From Scatomonas sp963930955 (lineage in GTDB: Bacteria; Bacillota; Clostridia; Lachnospirales; Lachnospiraceae): DNA of 64,000 nucleotides. Position numbers and translations under genes: made by a program. The notes below the pieces were generated by a model. That model did no database searches. It was not told the DNA's origin and worked only from the letters and a program-made list of their open reading frames with translations. Where the stretch lies: assembly GCA_963930955.1 (NCBI GenBank), contig OZ006967.1, positions 1,240,001-1,304,000 of the forward strand, in the 5' to 3' direction. Positions 32,584-41,311 of this stretch are shown one piece after another. The stretch's first letter is position 1; every line of letters begins with the position of its first letter.

Positions 32584-33621
32584 TTGCAGACAGTTACTAT
32601 TAAAGATATTGCCAGAGCCTGCGGAGTCAGTGTCAGCACCGTATCCCGGGCTATGAACGGGCACCAGGATATTAACCGGGAGACCCGGGAGCAGATCCTG
32701 CGGGTTATAGAGGAATCCGGCTATGTTCCCAACAACAGCGCCAGAAATTTAAAACGCCTGGAATCCCGGGCAGTGGCTCTGCTGGTAAAAGGTATGGACA
32801 ATACCTTTTTTCAGGATCTTATGGATGTGATCGAAAAGGAGATCCACCGGAGAAAATACTCCTGTATCCTCCAGCGGGTGGAGGAATCCGAGGACGAGGT
32901 GGCCCTGGCCCTGGAACTGGTAAAGGAAAAACGGCTGCAGGGGATCATTTTTCTGGGAGGGAAATTTGATCATCCGGAGGAGAGCCTGGAACGGCTGAAC
33001 GTCCCCTTTGTGCTCAGTACCAGCGAATGCGGAAATTCTTTTGCCGCCTGCAATGGAGGAAAGGTGTCCGTGGACAATGAGAAAGAGAGCTTCCGCATGA
33101 CGGAATATCTCTGCAGTCTGGGACACAGGCGCATCGCCATACTGACTGCGGCCCCCAACGATGACAGCATCGGCCGCCTGCGGTTCGACGGCTACCGCCG
33201 GGCCCTTGAGGCACGGGGGATTTCCTGGGATCCCCGCCTGGCGGTCTGGATGGAATCCGGCCGGGATAAATACAATTTTGTTTCCGGATACCGGATGACC
33301 CGGGAGCTGCTGGGAAGAGATCAGAAATTTACAGCCCTTTACGCCACTTCGGACACGCTGGCCATGGGAGCCTGCAGGGCGCTTTTTGAGGCCGGGATCC
33401 GGGTGCCAAAGGACTGTTCCGTGGCCGGCTTTGACGGACTGGAGGCGGGAAAATATTATGTTCCCAGCCTGACTACCCTGGCCCAGCCCGTAGGGGAAAT
33501 CGGACGGGCTACGGTGAGCCAGCTGTTCCGGCGCATAGAAAACAGAGAGACTTCAGAGCAGGTTACCTTTGAGGGAACACTGCTGATCCGGGAGTCTACA
33601 TCAGCTATAAAGCAGAAGTAA
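32584..33621 (+). CDS. LacI-family regulator (MalR-like)
   Basis: 345-aa LacI/GalR regulator. The N-terminal helix-turn-helix is TIKDIARACGVSVSTVSRAM with the minor-groove hinge helix VPNNSARNLKR at about residues 48-58, and the periplasmic-binding-protein-like effector domain runs from about 60 to the end (FDGLEAGKYYVPSLTTLAQP). TTG 32584 is the start, with GAAGGAGG 9 nt before it. The perfect palindrome upstream of malQ is its probable operator, so it would control its own operon. Confidence 0.93.
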   Translation: MQTVTIKDIARACGVSVSTVSRAMNGHQDINRETREQILRVIEESGYVPNNSARNLKRLESRAVALLVKGMDNTFFQDLMDVIEKEIHRRKYSCILQRVEESEDEVALALELVKEKRLQGIIFLGGKFDHPEESLERLNVPFVLSTSECGNSFAACNGGKVSVDNEKESFRMTEYLCSLGHRRIAILTAAPNDDSIGRLRFDGYRRALEARGISWDPRLAVWMESGRDKYNFVSGYRMTRELLGRDQKFTALYATSDTLAMGACRALFEAGIRVPKDCSVAGFDGLEAGKYYVPSLTTLAQPVGEIGRATVSQLFRRIENRETSEQVTFEGTLLIRESTSAIKQK

Positions 33622-33634
33622 GAGAGGTATCTAT

Positions 33635-35899
33635 ATGGAAGAGAGAATCCAACAGTTACTGAAGGAAAAGTTCGGGCGGGGGATCGATCAATGTACAAAG
33701 AGCGAGATCTTTGACGCGCTGATGCGCCTGACCCGGGAGGAGCTCAACAGCCGCCCCAGGATCCAGGGAAAGAAGAAACTGTATTACATTTCCGCGGAGT
33801 TCCTCATGGGAAAACTGCTGTCCAATAACCTGATCAATCTGGGCATTTACGGGGAAGTGGAAAAGATTCTGGAAAAGCACAAGATCAGCCTGCCGGAGAT
33901 CGAGGAGATGGAACTGGAGCCTTCTCTGGGCAACGGCGGACTGGGCCGTTTGGCGGCCTGCTTCCTGGATTCCATTGCTACTCTGGGCCTGCCGGGAGAC
34001 GGGGTGGGTCTGAATTACCATTTCGGACTTTTCCGCCAGGAATTTCTGCACAACAAGCAGAAGGAAGTAAAAAATCCCTGGATCTCCGAAAACAGCTGGC
34101 TGGAGAAGCAGCCGGAATCTTTCCGGGTGCCCTTTAAGCATTTTACTCTGCGGTCTGTACTCTACGATATCGTAGTGCCGGGCTATGAGAACGGCTGCAA
34201 CCGTCTTCATCTTTTCGATCTGGATACCGTGGACGAAACCATGGTGGGCAACGACAATATTAATTTCCAGAAGGAAAATATCCGCAAGAACCTGACCCTG
34301 TTCCTGTATCCCGATGACAGCGATGAACAGGGGCAGCTGCTCCGGATCTACCAGCAGTATTTTATGGTCAGCAATGCGGCTCAGCTGATCCTGAAGGAAT
34401 GTGAGGATAAAGGCCAGGATCTGCACCATCTGGATCAGTATGTGGTGATCCAGATCAACGATACCCATCCCTCCATGGTGATTCCGGAGCTGATCCGCCT
34501 GCTCCAGGAGAGAAACTTTACCATGGACGAGGCCATCGAAGTGGTGGAAAAGACCTGCGCCTACACCAACCATACCATTCTGGCGGAGGCCCTGGAAAAA
34601 TGGCCGGTTTCCTATCTGGAGCAGGTGGCGCCCCAGCTGATGCCCATTATCCGGGAACTGGACGCCCGGGTGAAAGCAAAGTATTCTGACGAGGCCGTAT
34701 ATATCATCGATCAGGATCAGAGAGTTCATATGGCCAATATGGATATCCACTACGGCTTTTCCGTCAACGGAGTGGCGGCCCTCCACACCGAGATCCTGAA
34801 GCGCTCGGAGCTGAAGCCCTTCTATGATATTTATCCGGAAAAGTTTAACAATAAAACCAACGGCATCACCTTCCGCCGCTGGCTGAAGCACTGCAATCCG
34901 GAACTGGCGGAACTGGTAGAAAGCCTGGCGGGGAAAGAAGTCTGGAAGGACGCCTCCCGTCTGGAGCAGCTGCTGGCATACCGGAAGGACAAAAAGGTCC
35001 TGGACCGTCTGGAGCAGATCAAATTCGACAATAAAAAACGGCTGTGCCGGTATCTCTATGAGACTCAGAACCTGTCGGTGGATCCCCATTCCATCTTTGA
35101 CATCCAGATCAAACGTCTTCATGAGTACAAGCGGCAGCAGATGAACGCCCTGTACGTGATCCACAAATATCTGGAGATCAAGAGCGGCAGGAAGCCCAAG
35201 CGGCCTATTACCGTATTGTTCGGGGCCAAAGCCGCGCCTGCCTATACCATCGCCAAGGACATTATCCATCTGATCCTCTGCCTGCAGCAGCTGCTGGAAC
35301 GGGATCCGGAGGTGAGCCCCTGGTTCCGGGTTGCCATGGTGGAAAATTATAACGTTACCAAGGCCTCCAAGCTGATACCGGCGGCGGATATTTCCCAGCA
35401 GATCTCCCTGGCCTCCAAGGAGGCTTCCGGTACCGGAAACATGAAATTTATGCTGAACGGAGCCGTGACTCTTGGAACCGAAGACGGAGCCAATGTAGAG
35501 ATCCGGGATCTGGTAGGAGACGAAAATATTTATATTTTCGGGAAAAAGCCCGCAGAAGTCATCAAGCTGTACGCGGAAAAGGGGTATCGTCCCCGCAGCT
35601 ACTATGACAACGATCCGGAGATCCGGGAGCTGGTGGACTTTATTGTCAGCGAGGAAGTCATGAATCTGGGAGATCCCGTGTGTCTGGACCGGCTGCATCA
35701 CGAACTGATCAGCAAAGACTGGTTCATGACCCTGCTGGATCTGAAGGAGTATATCAAAGTCAGAGAGCAGATGTACCGGGATTATGAAGACCGCGACGCC
35801 TGGAACCAGAAGGCGCTGGTGAATATTGCCAAGGCCGGGTTCTTCTCCTCGGACCGGACCATTGAGGAGTACAACCGGGATATCTGGCATCTGGGATAA
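33635..35899 (+). CDS. glgP: Glycogen/maltodextrin phosphorylase
   Basis: 754-aa GT35 phosphorylase releasing glucose-1-phosphate from alpha-1,4-glucans. The PLP-lysine region is KEASGTGNMKFMLNGAVTLGT, with the phosphate-binding arginine/lysine block IQIKRLHEYKRQQMN. It is shorter than the about 800-840 aa of E. coli or muscle enzymes mainly at the N-terminus, common for Firmicute GlgP/MalP. It is the third gene after malQ and the LacI regulator and is followed by a terminator. Confidence 0.97.
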   Translation: MEERIQQLLKEKFGRGIDQCTKSEIFDALMRLTREELNSRPRIQGKKKLYYISAEFLMGKLLSNNLINLGIYGEVEKILEKHKISLPEIEEMELEPSLGNGGLGRLAACFLDSIATLGLPGDGVGLNYHFGLFRQEFLHNKQKEVKNPWISENSWLEKQPESFRVPFKHFTLRSVLYDIVVPGYENGCNRLHLFDLDTVDETMVGNDNINFQKENIRKNLTLFLYPDDSDEQGQLLRIYQQYFMVSNAAQLILKECEDKGQDLHHLDQYVVIQINDTHPSMVIPELIRLLQERNFTMDEAIEVVEKTCAYTNHTILAEALEKWPVSYLEQVAPQLMPIIRELDARVKAKYSDEAVYIIDQDQRVHMANMDIHYGFSVNGVAALHTEILKRSELKPFYDIYPEKFNNKTNGITFRRWLKHCNPELAELVESLAGKEVWKDASRLEQLLAYRKDKKVLDRLEQIKFDNKKRLCRYLYETQNLSVDPHSIFDIQIKRLHEYKRQQMNALYVIHKYLEIKSGRKPKRPITVLFGAKAAPAYTIAKDIIHLILCLQQLLERDPEVSPWFRVAMVENYNVTKASKLIPAADISQQISLASKEASGTGNMKFMLNGAVTLGTEDGANVEIRDLVGDENIYIFGKKPAEVIKLYAEKGYRPRSYYDNDPEIRELVDFIVSEEVMNLGDPVCLDRLHHELISKDWFMTLLDLKEYIKVREQMYRDYEDRDAWNQKALVNIAKAGFFSSDRTIEEYNRDIWHLG

Positions 35900-35905
35900 G
35901 AAAAA

Positions 35906-35950
35906 GAAACTGCCGGGACGGTGATAGGATCCGCTCTCGGCAGTTTTTTT
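35906..35950 (+). terminator. Terminator after glgP
   Basis: GAAACTGCCGGGA ... TCTCGGCAGTTT followed by TTTTT, with a central unpaired region. It ends the malQ-lacI-glgP transcript before the sporulation operon. Confidence 0.85.
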
Positions 35951-35959
35951 AATTGGGAA

Positions 35960-35988
35960 GAATATTCTCTCTGCCTTTTTCATATATT
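35960..35988 (+). promoter_or_regulatory. Sigma-E promoter of the spoIIIA operon
   Basis: GAATATT (35960-35966), 14 bp, CATATATT (35981-35988). The consensus for mother-cell sigma-E is KMATATT-N14-CATACANT; only one position differs. It lies 22 bp before spoIIIAA, matching the known sigma-E control of this operon in Bacillus. Confidence 0.88.
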
Positions 35989-36010
35989 GCTTCTAAAGAG
36001 GTGAGAGAAA

Positions 36011-36994
36011 ATGAAAAAAGAAGAACTGATACGGCTATTTTCCGGGAGGGTGCGGCGGATCCTGGAAGGGCTGGATCTGGATTTTCAGAAGATCCATGAA
36101 ATCCGTCTGCGGACGGGAGCCCCGCTGCAGCTGATCTGCGGAGGAAAGGAATTCTTTCCCCAAGAAGGGGGACGGGCTTCCCGGGAAGGAGGAGGGGTCT
36201 GTATGACCGAGAGAGATCTGCGGGAGACTATGGAATACATAGGAAATTATTCTCTGTATGCCTATGAAGATGAGATACGGCAGGGGTATCTGACCATCCA
36301 GGGAGGACACCGGGTGGGGATTGCCGGCAAGGCTGTTATGGAGGACGGAAAGATAAAAGGAATCCGTCATATTTCCTGCATTAATCTGCGGATCGCGCAC
36401 AGTGTGGAGGGCTGCGCGGATCTGGTTATGCCTTTCTTATGGGAAAAGGGAGAATTCTGCCATACTTTGATTGTGTCTGCTCCCCGCTGCGGGAAAACCA
36501 CTTTGCTGCGGGACATGATCCGCCAGCTTTCGGATGGTACCAGGGGTCATAAAGGACTGACGGTAGGGGTGGTGGATGAACGGTCGGAAATCGCCGGCGC
36601 CTGCCGGGGAGTGGCTCAGAACCGTCTGGGAATCCGTACAGATGTGCTGGACGGCTGCCCCAAGGCGGAAGGTATGATGATGCTGATCCGATCCATGTCT
36701 CCGGAGGTGGTAGCTGTGGATGAAATCGGCACGGCGGAGGATCTTCACGCTCTGGAAGCAGTGCTGAACTGCGGCTGCCGGGTGCTGGCCACCGTACACG
36801 GGAATTCCATGGAGGATGTGCGGCAGAAGCCGCTGCTGGGGGATCTGGTAGAACGTCATGTGTTTCAGCGCTATATCCTGCTTTCCGGAAAAGAAGCGCC
36901 GGGAACCGTGCAGGCGGTTTTTGACAGCCGGGGCAGCCGTCTGTACCAGAAGGGGGTGGGAACATGCTGCGGGCAGGTGCGCTGTGTCTCTTAG
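36011..36994 (+). CDS. spoIIIAA: Stage III sporulation protein AA
   Basis: 327-aa AAA/secretion-type ATPase, the only cytosolic (mother-cell) member of the SpoIIIA-SpoIIQ channel and its likely motor. Walker A is SAPRCGKTTLLRD (about residues 156-168), Walker B VVAVDEIGTAED, and an N-terminal domain is KIHEIRLRTGAPLQLI. It starts the eight-gene operon. The 3' end overlaps spoIIIAB by 31 bp. Confidence 0.96.
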   Translation: MKKEELIRLFSGRVRRILEGLDLDFQKIHEIRLRTGAPLQLICGGKEFFPQEGGRASREGGGVCMTERDLRETMEYIGNYSLYAYEDEIRQGYLTIQGGHRVGIAGKAVMEDGKIKGIRHISCINLRIAHSVEGCADLVMPFLWEKGEFCHTLIVSAPRCGKTTLLRDMIRQLSDGTRGHKGLTVGVVDERSEIAGACRGVAQNRLGIRTDVLDGCPKAEGMMMLIRSMSPEVVAVDEIGTAEDLHALEAVLNCGCRVLATVHGNSMEDVRQKPLLGDLVERHVFQRYILLSGKEAPGTVQAVFDSRGSRLYQKGVGTCCGQVRCVS

Positions 36995-37482
36995 TCTGCG
37001 CTTCGGCGGGTCTGGGATTTCTTATGGGAGGGAGACTTTCCGGCAGGCTGAAACAGCTGAAAATCCTGAAAAGAATGATGCTGTTTCTGCGGGGAGAGAT
37101 TTCCTGCGCCCAGACGCCCCTGCCGGAGGCTTTCTGGCACACAGCAGGAAAGCTGCCGGAGCCCTTCGGGAATTTTCTGCGTCAGATTTCAAAGGAGCTG
37201 GACCAATGCCAGGGAAAGTCTCTGGGGGAGGTTTTTGGAGAGAATGTAGAGAGCCGTCTGCGGGATGCCAGTCTCACCAGAGAGGACCGGGAGCGCCTGA
37301 AAGAATTGGGAGAAAGCCTGGGGTATCTGGATAAAGCTATGCAGCTGGCCAGCCTGGATGCCTGGGGACGGGAACTGGATATGGAAATCGAAGAATTGAC
37401 AGAGGGACTGCCTGTAAGAAAAAAGCTCTTTCAGAGCCTGGGAATTATGGGCGGTCTTTTTCTGGCGATTCTGCTGATCTAG
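36964..37482 (+). CDS. spoIIIAB: Stage III sporulation protein AB
   Basis: 172-aa SpoIIIAB. An N-terminal membrane segment (LRAGALCLLVCASAGLGFLMG), a helical middle resembling type II secretion GspF-like folds, and a C-terminal hydrophobic segment GIMGGLFLAILLI. Overlapping spoIIIAA suggests coupled translation. It is part of the engulfment-stage channel between mother cell and forespore. Confidence 0.94.
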   Translation: MLRAGALCLLVCASAGLGFLMGGRLSGRLKQLKILKRMMLFLRGEISCAQTPLPEAFWHTAGKLPEPFGNFLRQISKELDQCQGKSLGEVFGENVESRLRDASLTREDRERLKELGESLGYLDKAMQLASLDAWGRELDMEIEELTEGLPVRKKLFQSLGIMGGLFLAILLI

Positions 37483-37508
37483 CAAACAGGGAAAGGAAGG
37501 AAAGCGCC

Positions 37509-37703
37509 ATGGATGTGGGGGTGATCTTTAAAATCGGCGCGGTAGGGATTCTGGTGTCTGTTCTGGGACAGGTCCTGAAGCACAGCGGCCGGGAGGAGCA
37601 GGCATTTCTGGTAAGCCTGGGAGGATTGATCATCGTACTGTTCTGGCTGCTTCCATATATATCTGATCTGTTCGATACCGTCAAAAAGCTGTTTACCCTG
37701 TAA
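37509..37703 (+). CDS. spoIIIAC: Stage III sporulation protein AC
   Basis: 64-aa integral membrane protein with two hydrophobic helices (DVGVIFKIGAVGILVSVLGQVL; AFLVSLGGLIIVLFWLLPYI), the typical SpoIIIAC length. ATG 37509 follows GAAAGGAAGG. It lies 26 bp after spoIIIAB and 11 bp before spoIIIAD. Confidence 0.95.
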   Translation: MDVGVIFKIGAVGILVSVLGQVLKHSGREEQAFLVSLGGLIIVLFWLLPYISDLFDTVKKLFTL

Positions 37704-37714
37704 AGGAGCTGCCT

Positions 37715-38101
37715 ATGGATGTGATCCGAATCGCTGTGCTGGGAATCGCCGGCCTGTTTCTCTGTATTTTTCTCAAGGAGACCAAACCGGAATTTGCCAT
37801 GTATATCGGCCTTGCCACAGGCATCTGCATTCTCTTCCTGGGATCTGGAAAGCTGACCTATCTTATGGAAATGCTGGACAGGCTTCGATCCTACGTACCC
37901 ATAGACACTGCCTATCTGAATGCTTTGCTGAAAATGGTAGGGATCACCTATGTGGGGCAGTTTTCCGCAGGGATCTGCCGGGATGCAGGCTACTCCTCCA
38001 TTGCCGGTCAAATTGAAATCTTTTCCAGGCTTTCTATTCTGGTTATCAGCATGCCGGTGCTGACGGCGCTGATGGAAACGATCCAGGGATTCCTGGCCTG
38101 A
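37715..38101 (+). CDS. spoIIIAD: Stage III sporulation protein AD
   Basis: 128-aa membrane protein resembling SpoIIIAC over its first half, with four predicted hydrophobic segments. Typical blocks are FLKETKPEFAMYIGLATGICILFL and YVGQFSAGICRDAGYSSIAGQIE. It sits in its conserved operon position between AC and AE, preceded by AAAGGAG. Confidence 0.95.
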   Translation: MDVIRIAVLGIAGLFLCIFLKETKPEFAMYIGLATGICILFLGSGKLTYLMEMLDRLRSYVPIDTAYLNALLKMVGITYVGQFSAGICRDAGYSSIAGQIEIFSRLSILVISMPVLTALMETIQGFLA

Positions 38102-38114
38102 GAGGAGGCTGCCG

Positions 38115-39275
38115 GTGCAAATTCAGAAAATCTGTCTGGCGGCCTTTTTTCTGCTGCTCTGGATTTGCTGGGGATCCCCCAGGGAGATACAGGCAGGGGA
38201 AGGCGGAGAAGAGGACATCCTGTTCCTGGAGGATACCTTGAAAGAGCAGATGGAACTGGAGCAGATGCAGGATTCCGTAGATCAGCTCCTGGGCCGGGAC
38301 GGGTTTTCTGTGTCCGGATCCGTAGACCGGCTTTTGCGGGGAGAAGATCCACTGTCCGGCGTCCAGCTGAAGAAAAGTATTTTTTCTCAGATATCCGGGG
38401 CGTTTCAGGAACAGAGGGAAATCTGGATTCAGCTGCTGGTGCTGATTCTGGCGGCTGCGCTGCTGTCCGGTTTTTCGGCCCTGTTTGAAAACGGTCAGCT
38501 GGGGGATATGGGTTTCTACATGATCTACCTTCTGGTCTTCGCCCTGATGCTGAAAAATTTTCAGACCCTCAGCGGTCAGCTTCTGAACATGCTGGAGGGT
38601 CTCACTGGATTTATGCGTGCTTTGGTACCTGCGTATTCCATTGCTGTGGCGGCGGCTTCGGGAGCCTCTACTGCCGCTATGTTTTATCAGATTGTGCTGA
38701 CAGCCATCTGGCTGGTGGAAAACCTTCTGATCTACCTGATCCTTCCGGGAATCCGGCTCTATCTGTTGATTTCTCTGATCAATCAGCTTTCCAGGGAGGA
38801 TTTTCTTTCTCATATGGCAAGACTTTTGAAAACGGTGATTTCCTGGACCCTGAAGACAGCACTGGGGCTGATCATAGGCATTCAGGTCACGAAAAATCTG
38901 GTAGCCCCCGCTCTGGATGCCCTGCGGAGAACCGCTCTGGGAAAAACCGCCAGCGCCATTCCGGGGGTGGGAAATGCTATTGACGCAGTGACAGAGATGG
39001 TTATCGGCTCTGCGGCTCTGATCCGCAACTGCGTAGGGGCAGTAGCGGTGATCATCCTGTTCCTTTGCGCTCTGGCGCCGGTGATCCGCATCGGGCTCAG
39101 CAGTCTGGCCTACAAACTGCTGGCAGCCTTTGCCCAGCCGGTTTCCGACCGGCGTATGGTAGGCTGCCTGAATACCATGGGGGAAGGCTGCGGACTGCTG
39201 CTGCGGGTGCTGATCACCACGGAGGTGCTGTTTATGGTTACGATTGCAATACTGGCCGGAAGCGCAGGGGGATGA
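38115..39275 (+). CDS. spoIIIAE: Stage III sporulation protein AE
   Basis: 386-aa polytopic membrane protein. An N-terminal signal-like helix (ICLAAFFLLLWICWG) is followed by an acidic extracellular stretch, then at least six membrane segments including IWIQLLVLILAAALLSGF and a conserved glycine-rich SAIPGVGNAIDAVTEMVIGSA region. The start is GTG 38115 with AGAGGAGG upstream. Polytopic proteins of this kind probably form the membrane base of the channel. Confidence 0.95.
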   Translation: MQIQKICLAAFFLLLWICWGSPREIQAGEGGEEDILFLEDTLKEQMELEQMQDSVDQLLGRDGFSVSGSVDRLLRGEDPLSGVQLKKSIFSQISGAFQEQREIWIQLLVLILAAALLSGFSALFENGQLGDMGFYMIYLLVFALMLKNFQTLSGQLLNMLEGLTGFMRALVPAYSIAVAAASGASTAAMFYQIVLTAIWLVENLLIYLILPGIRLYLLISLINQLSREDFLSHMARLLKTVISWTLKTALGLIIGIQVTKNLVAPALDALRRTALGKTASAIPGVGNAIDAVTEMVIGSAALIRNCVGAVAVIILFLCALAPVIRIGLSSLAYKLLAAFAQPVSDRRMVGCLNTMGEGCGLLLRVLITTEVLFMVTIAILAGSAGG

Positions 39276-39279
39276 TGCC

Positions 39280-39828
39280 ATGGATGCGATATACAGCTGG
39301 ATGAAAGGTCTGGCTTTTTTCTTTATCTTTATGACGGCGGTGCTGAATTGCCTTCCGGAAGAAAAATACCGCAGGTACGTGCGGCTTTTTCTTGGCCTGC
39401 TGCTGCTGATTCTGATGATCCGTCCTCTGCTGGCTCTTTTTCGCCTGGATGAAGTTCTAAGCCGGGAGGTGAGCCTGGGCATGCTGGAAGCGGAAGCTTC
39501 CGGCCTGGAGCAGGAAGTCCGGGTAGAGGGGGTGCAGGAAGAACTTTTGCTGGCAGGCTGCCAGGAGGAACTGGAAGGGCAGATCCGTACATTCCTGGAG
39601 GAAAGAAACCTCATTCCCCTGGAAGTATCCGCAGAACTGGATCCGGAAAATCTGAAAGTGGACAAGATAGAGATCCGGGTGGATTTTCAGCCGGAACGGT
39701 TCCTGTACCAGTCGGAAATAGAAGAAAAAGAGCAGGCCCTTCAGGCCGAACTTCAGGAAATCCGGGCGGATCTATCAGAGGTATATGGGACAGATCCCGG
39801 GCATATAGATGTAACAGTCCAGAAATAA
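39280..39828 (+). CDS. spoIIIAF: Stage III sporulation protein AF
   Basis: 182-aa protein with two N-terminal membrane helices (GLAFFFIFMTAVLNCLP; YVRLFLGLLLLILMIRPLLALF) and a soluble ring-building-type domain after residue 80 ending YGTDPGHIDVTVQK. ATG 39280 is chosen over the frame opening at 39244 because it gives the family N-terminus MDAIYSWMKGL; the ribosome site is weak (GGGGGAT), so translation may be coupled to spoIIIAE. Confidence 0.92.
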   Translation: MDAIYSWMKGLAFFFIFMTAVLNCLPEEKYRRYVRLFLGLLLLILMIRPLLALFRLDEVLSREVSLGMLEAEASGLEQEVRVEGVQEELLLAGCQEELEGQIRTFLEERNLIPLEVSAELDPENLKVDKIEIRVDFQPERFLYQSEIEEKEQALQAELQEIRADLSEVYGTDPGHIDVTVQK

Positions 39829-39862
39829 GGATCTGCGTGCCCGATGAAAAAAGGAGGCGCTT

Positions 39863-40438
39863 ATGAAAAACAGATGGCTGGACTGGCTGAAGGGGAAAAA
39901 ACGGGAACAGTGGGTGGTGTATCTGCTGCTTGCGGCGCTGCTTCTGGTGATTTTTCTGCCTGCAGGAAACCGGAATTCGGAGGCGCAGCGGGTTTCAGAG
40001 ACCGAAAACAGCGAAAGGGGGAAGGAGGTGGAAACCGGGGAGAGCCAGGAAGAGAAGCTGGAGAAAAAACTGGAGGCGGTACTCTCCCGGGTAGAGGGGA
40101 TCGGCGCTGTAGAGGCAGCTCTGTCTCTGGAATCTACCAATCAGAAGATCGTGGAAAAAGATACGCCTTCTTCCCGCACCAGTCAGAGCAGTTCCGGTTC
40201 CGGAGAAAGCGGAAGCACTTCCTCTGTGAGTACAGAAGAAAGTACCGTATATCAGACTGACAGCGACGGCAGTGAAATTCCCTACGTGGTTCAGGAAACC
40301 TACCCGGAGATCCGGGGGGTCCTGGTGGTGGCGGAAGGAGGAGGCGATCCGGTGGTGGTTCAGCAGATTCAGGAGGCAGTCATGGCATTATTCCGGGTGG
40401 AAGCCCATAAAATAAAGGTAATGAAAATGAAATCATAA
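39863..40438 (+). CDS. spoIIIAG: Stage III sporulation protein AG
   Basis: 191-aa single-pass protein: helix at about residues 15-35 (QWVVYLLLAALLLVIFLPAG), a glutamate-rich and then serine-rich linker, and a C-terminal ring-building-motif domain (LEAVLSRVEGIGAVEAALSLE ... EIRGVLVVAEGGGDPVVVQQIQEAVMALFRVEAHKIKVMKM, seen in pieces). SpoIIIAG forms a large ring in the intermembrane space in Bacillus. The linker is rich in S/G, as is common. Confidence 0.94.
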   Translation: MKNRWLDWLKGKKREQWVVYLLLAALLLVIFLPAGNRNSEAQRVSETENSERGKEVETGESQEEKLEKKLEAVLSRVEGIGAVEAALSLESTNQKIVEKDTPSSRTSQSSSGSGESGSTSSVSTEESTVYQTDSDGSEIPYVVQETYPEIRGVLVVAEGGGDPVVVQQIQEAVMALFRVEAHKIKVMKMKS

Positions 40439-40454
40439 AGAAGGAGAGACCCTT

Positions 40455-41183
40455 TTGAAAAAGAAAATCTTCAAAAAAAATCAGATCGTGATCACAGCCC
40501 TGGCAGTATTGATCGCCGTGGCCGGATACATCAATTACGCGGATTCCGCCCTGAAAAAAGGAGGGGAAACGGAGAGTGCGGCGGCAGAGGGAGAAGCATT
40601 GGCTTCTGAGAACACGATCCTGGAAGAAATAGAAAGTCTGGATCAGGATCTTACCCAGGAGACCCCGGAGGAAACTCCCTCGCCTTCTGGGGAGGAGGCC
40701 GGCGGCGCCGATGAGACCGGAACGGAGGCCGGCGGGGAAGCTGCCGAAGACCAGGAAGGGGAGACGGATACAGATACCGAAGAGACCGCTTCCGGCACTC
40801 CGGGAGAGGCAGTCCTGACCACGGCCTCTACATACATGGCCCAGGCCAGGATCAACCGGGAGCAGACCCGGTCCCAGAACAAGGAAACCTTGCTGGAGAT
40901 CATCAACAATGCTAATCTCACAGAGGAGGAGCGGCAGAACGCGGTGCAGAGCATGGTGGAACTGACAGACGCGGTGGAAAAAGAAGCCGCGGCGGAAATG
41001 CTCCTGGAGGCCAAGGGGTTCGAGGATGTGGTGGTGAACCTGGCGGGAGATACGGTGGACGTGGTGGTGCCCTCCACGGAACTGGCGGCGGATCAGCGGG
41101 CTCAGATCGAGGACATTATCAAGCGAAAGACAGGAGTAGGGGTGGAGAATATCGTGATCACTCCCATGAATACCGAGAAATAA
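40455..41183 (+). CDS. spoIIIAH: Stage III sporulation protein AH
   Basis: 242-aa single-pass protein whose C-terminal domain (about residues 120-240, related to YscJ/FliF) binds forespore SpoIIQ in Bacillus. A membrane helix lies at about 9-28 (QIVITALAVLIAVAGYINYA). Residues about 60-115 form an unusually long acidic Glu/Gly/Thr-rich linker. TTG 40455 is the start, with GAAGGAGAG upstream. It ends the operon and is followed by a terminator. Confidence 0.94.
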   Translation: MKKKIFKKNQIVITALAVLIAVAGYINYADSALKKGGETESAAAEGEALASENTILEEIESLDQDLTQETPEETPSPSGEEAGGADETGTEAGGEAAEDQEGETDTDTEETASGTPGEAVLTTASTYMAQARINREQTRSQNKETLLEIINNANLTEEERQNAVQSMVELTDAVEKEAAAEMLLEAKGFEDVVVNLAGDTVDVVVPSTELAADQRAQIEDIIKRKTGVGVENIVITPMNTEK

Positions 41184-41212
41184 AAGAAAATATCCGGCTG
41201 TATATGCAGAGA

Positions 41213-41249
41213 GCTGCCGCGGCAACTGATTCTTGCCCCGGCAGTTTTT
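41213..41249 (+). terminator. Terminator of the spoIIIA operon
   Basis: CTGCCGCGGCAA / TTGCCCCGGCAG with one mismatch, followed by TTTTT. The -35 of the next promoter lies inside its right arm. Confidence 0.88.
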
Positions 41250-41261
41250 CTGTGCTAGAAT
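41233..41261 (+). promoter_or_regulatory. Promoter of prfC overlapping the terminator
   Basis: TTGCCC (41233-41238) and TAGAAT (41256-41261), spacer 17 bp. The -35 sits in the descending arm of the spoIIIA terminator. Confidence 0.6.
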
Positions 41262-41311
41262 AGGATGGGTTTTTTATAGAAACCGGAAATGTTGTAGTAG
41301 GAGGCTTTTTT

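Noticed and set aside
33656..35983. 775-aa minus-strand frame opposite glgP
   Set aside because: Antisense shadow of a high-confidence gene.
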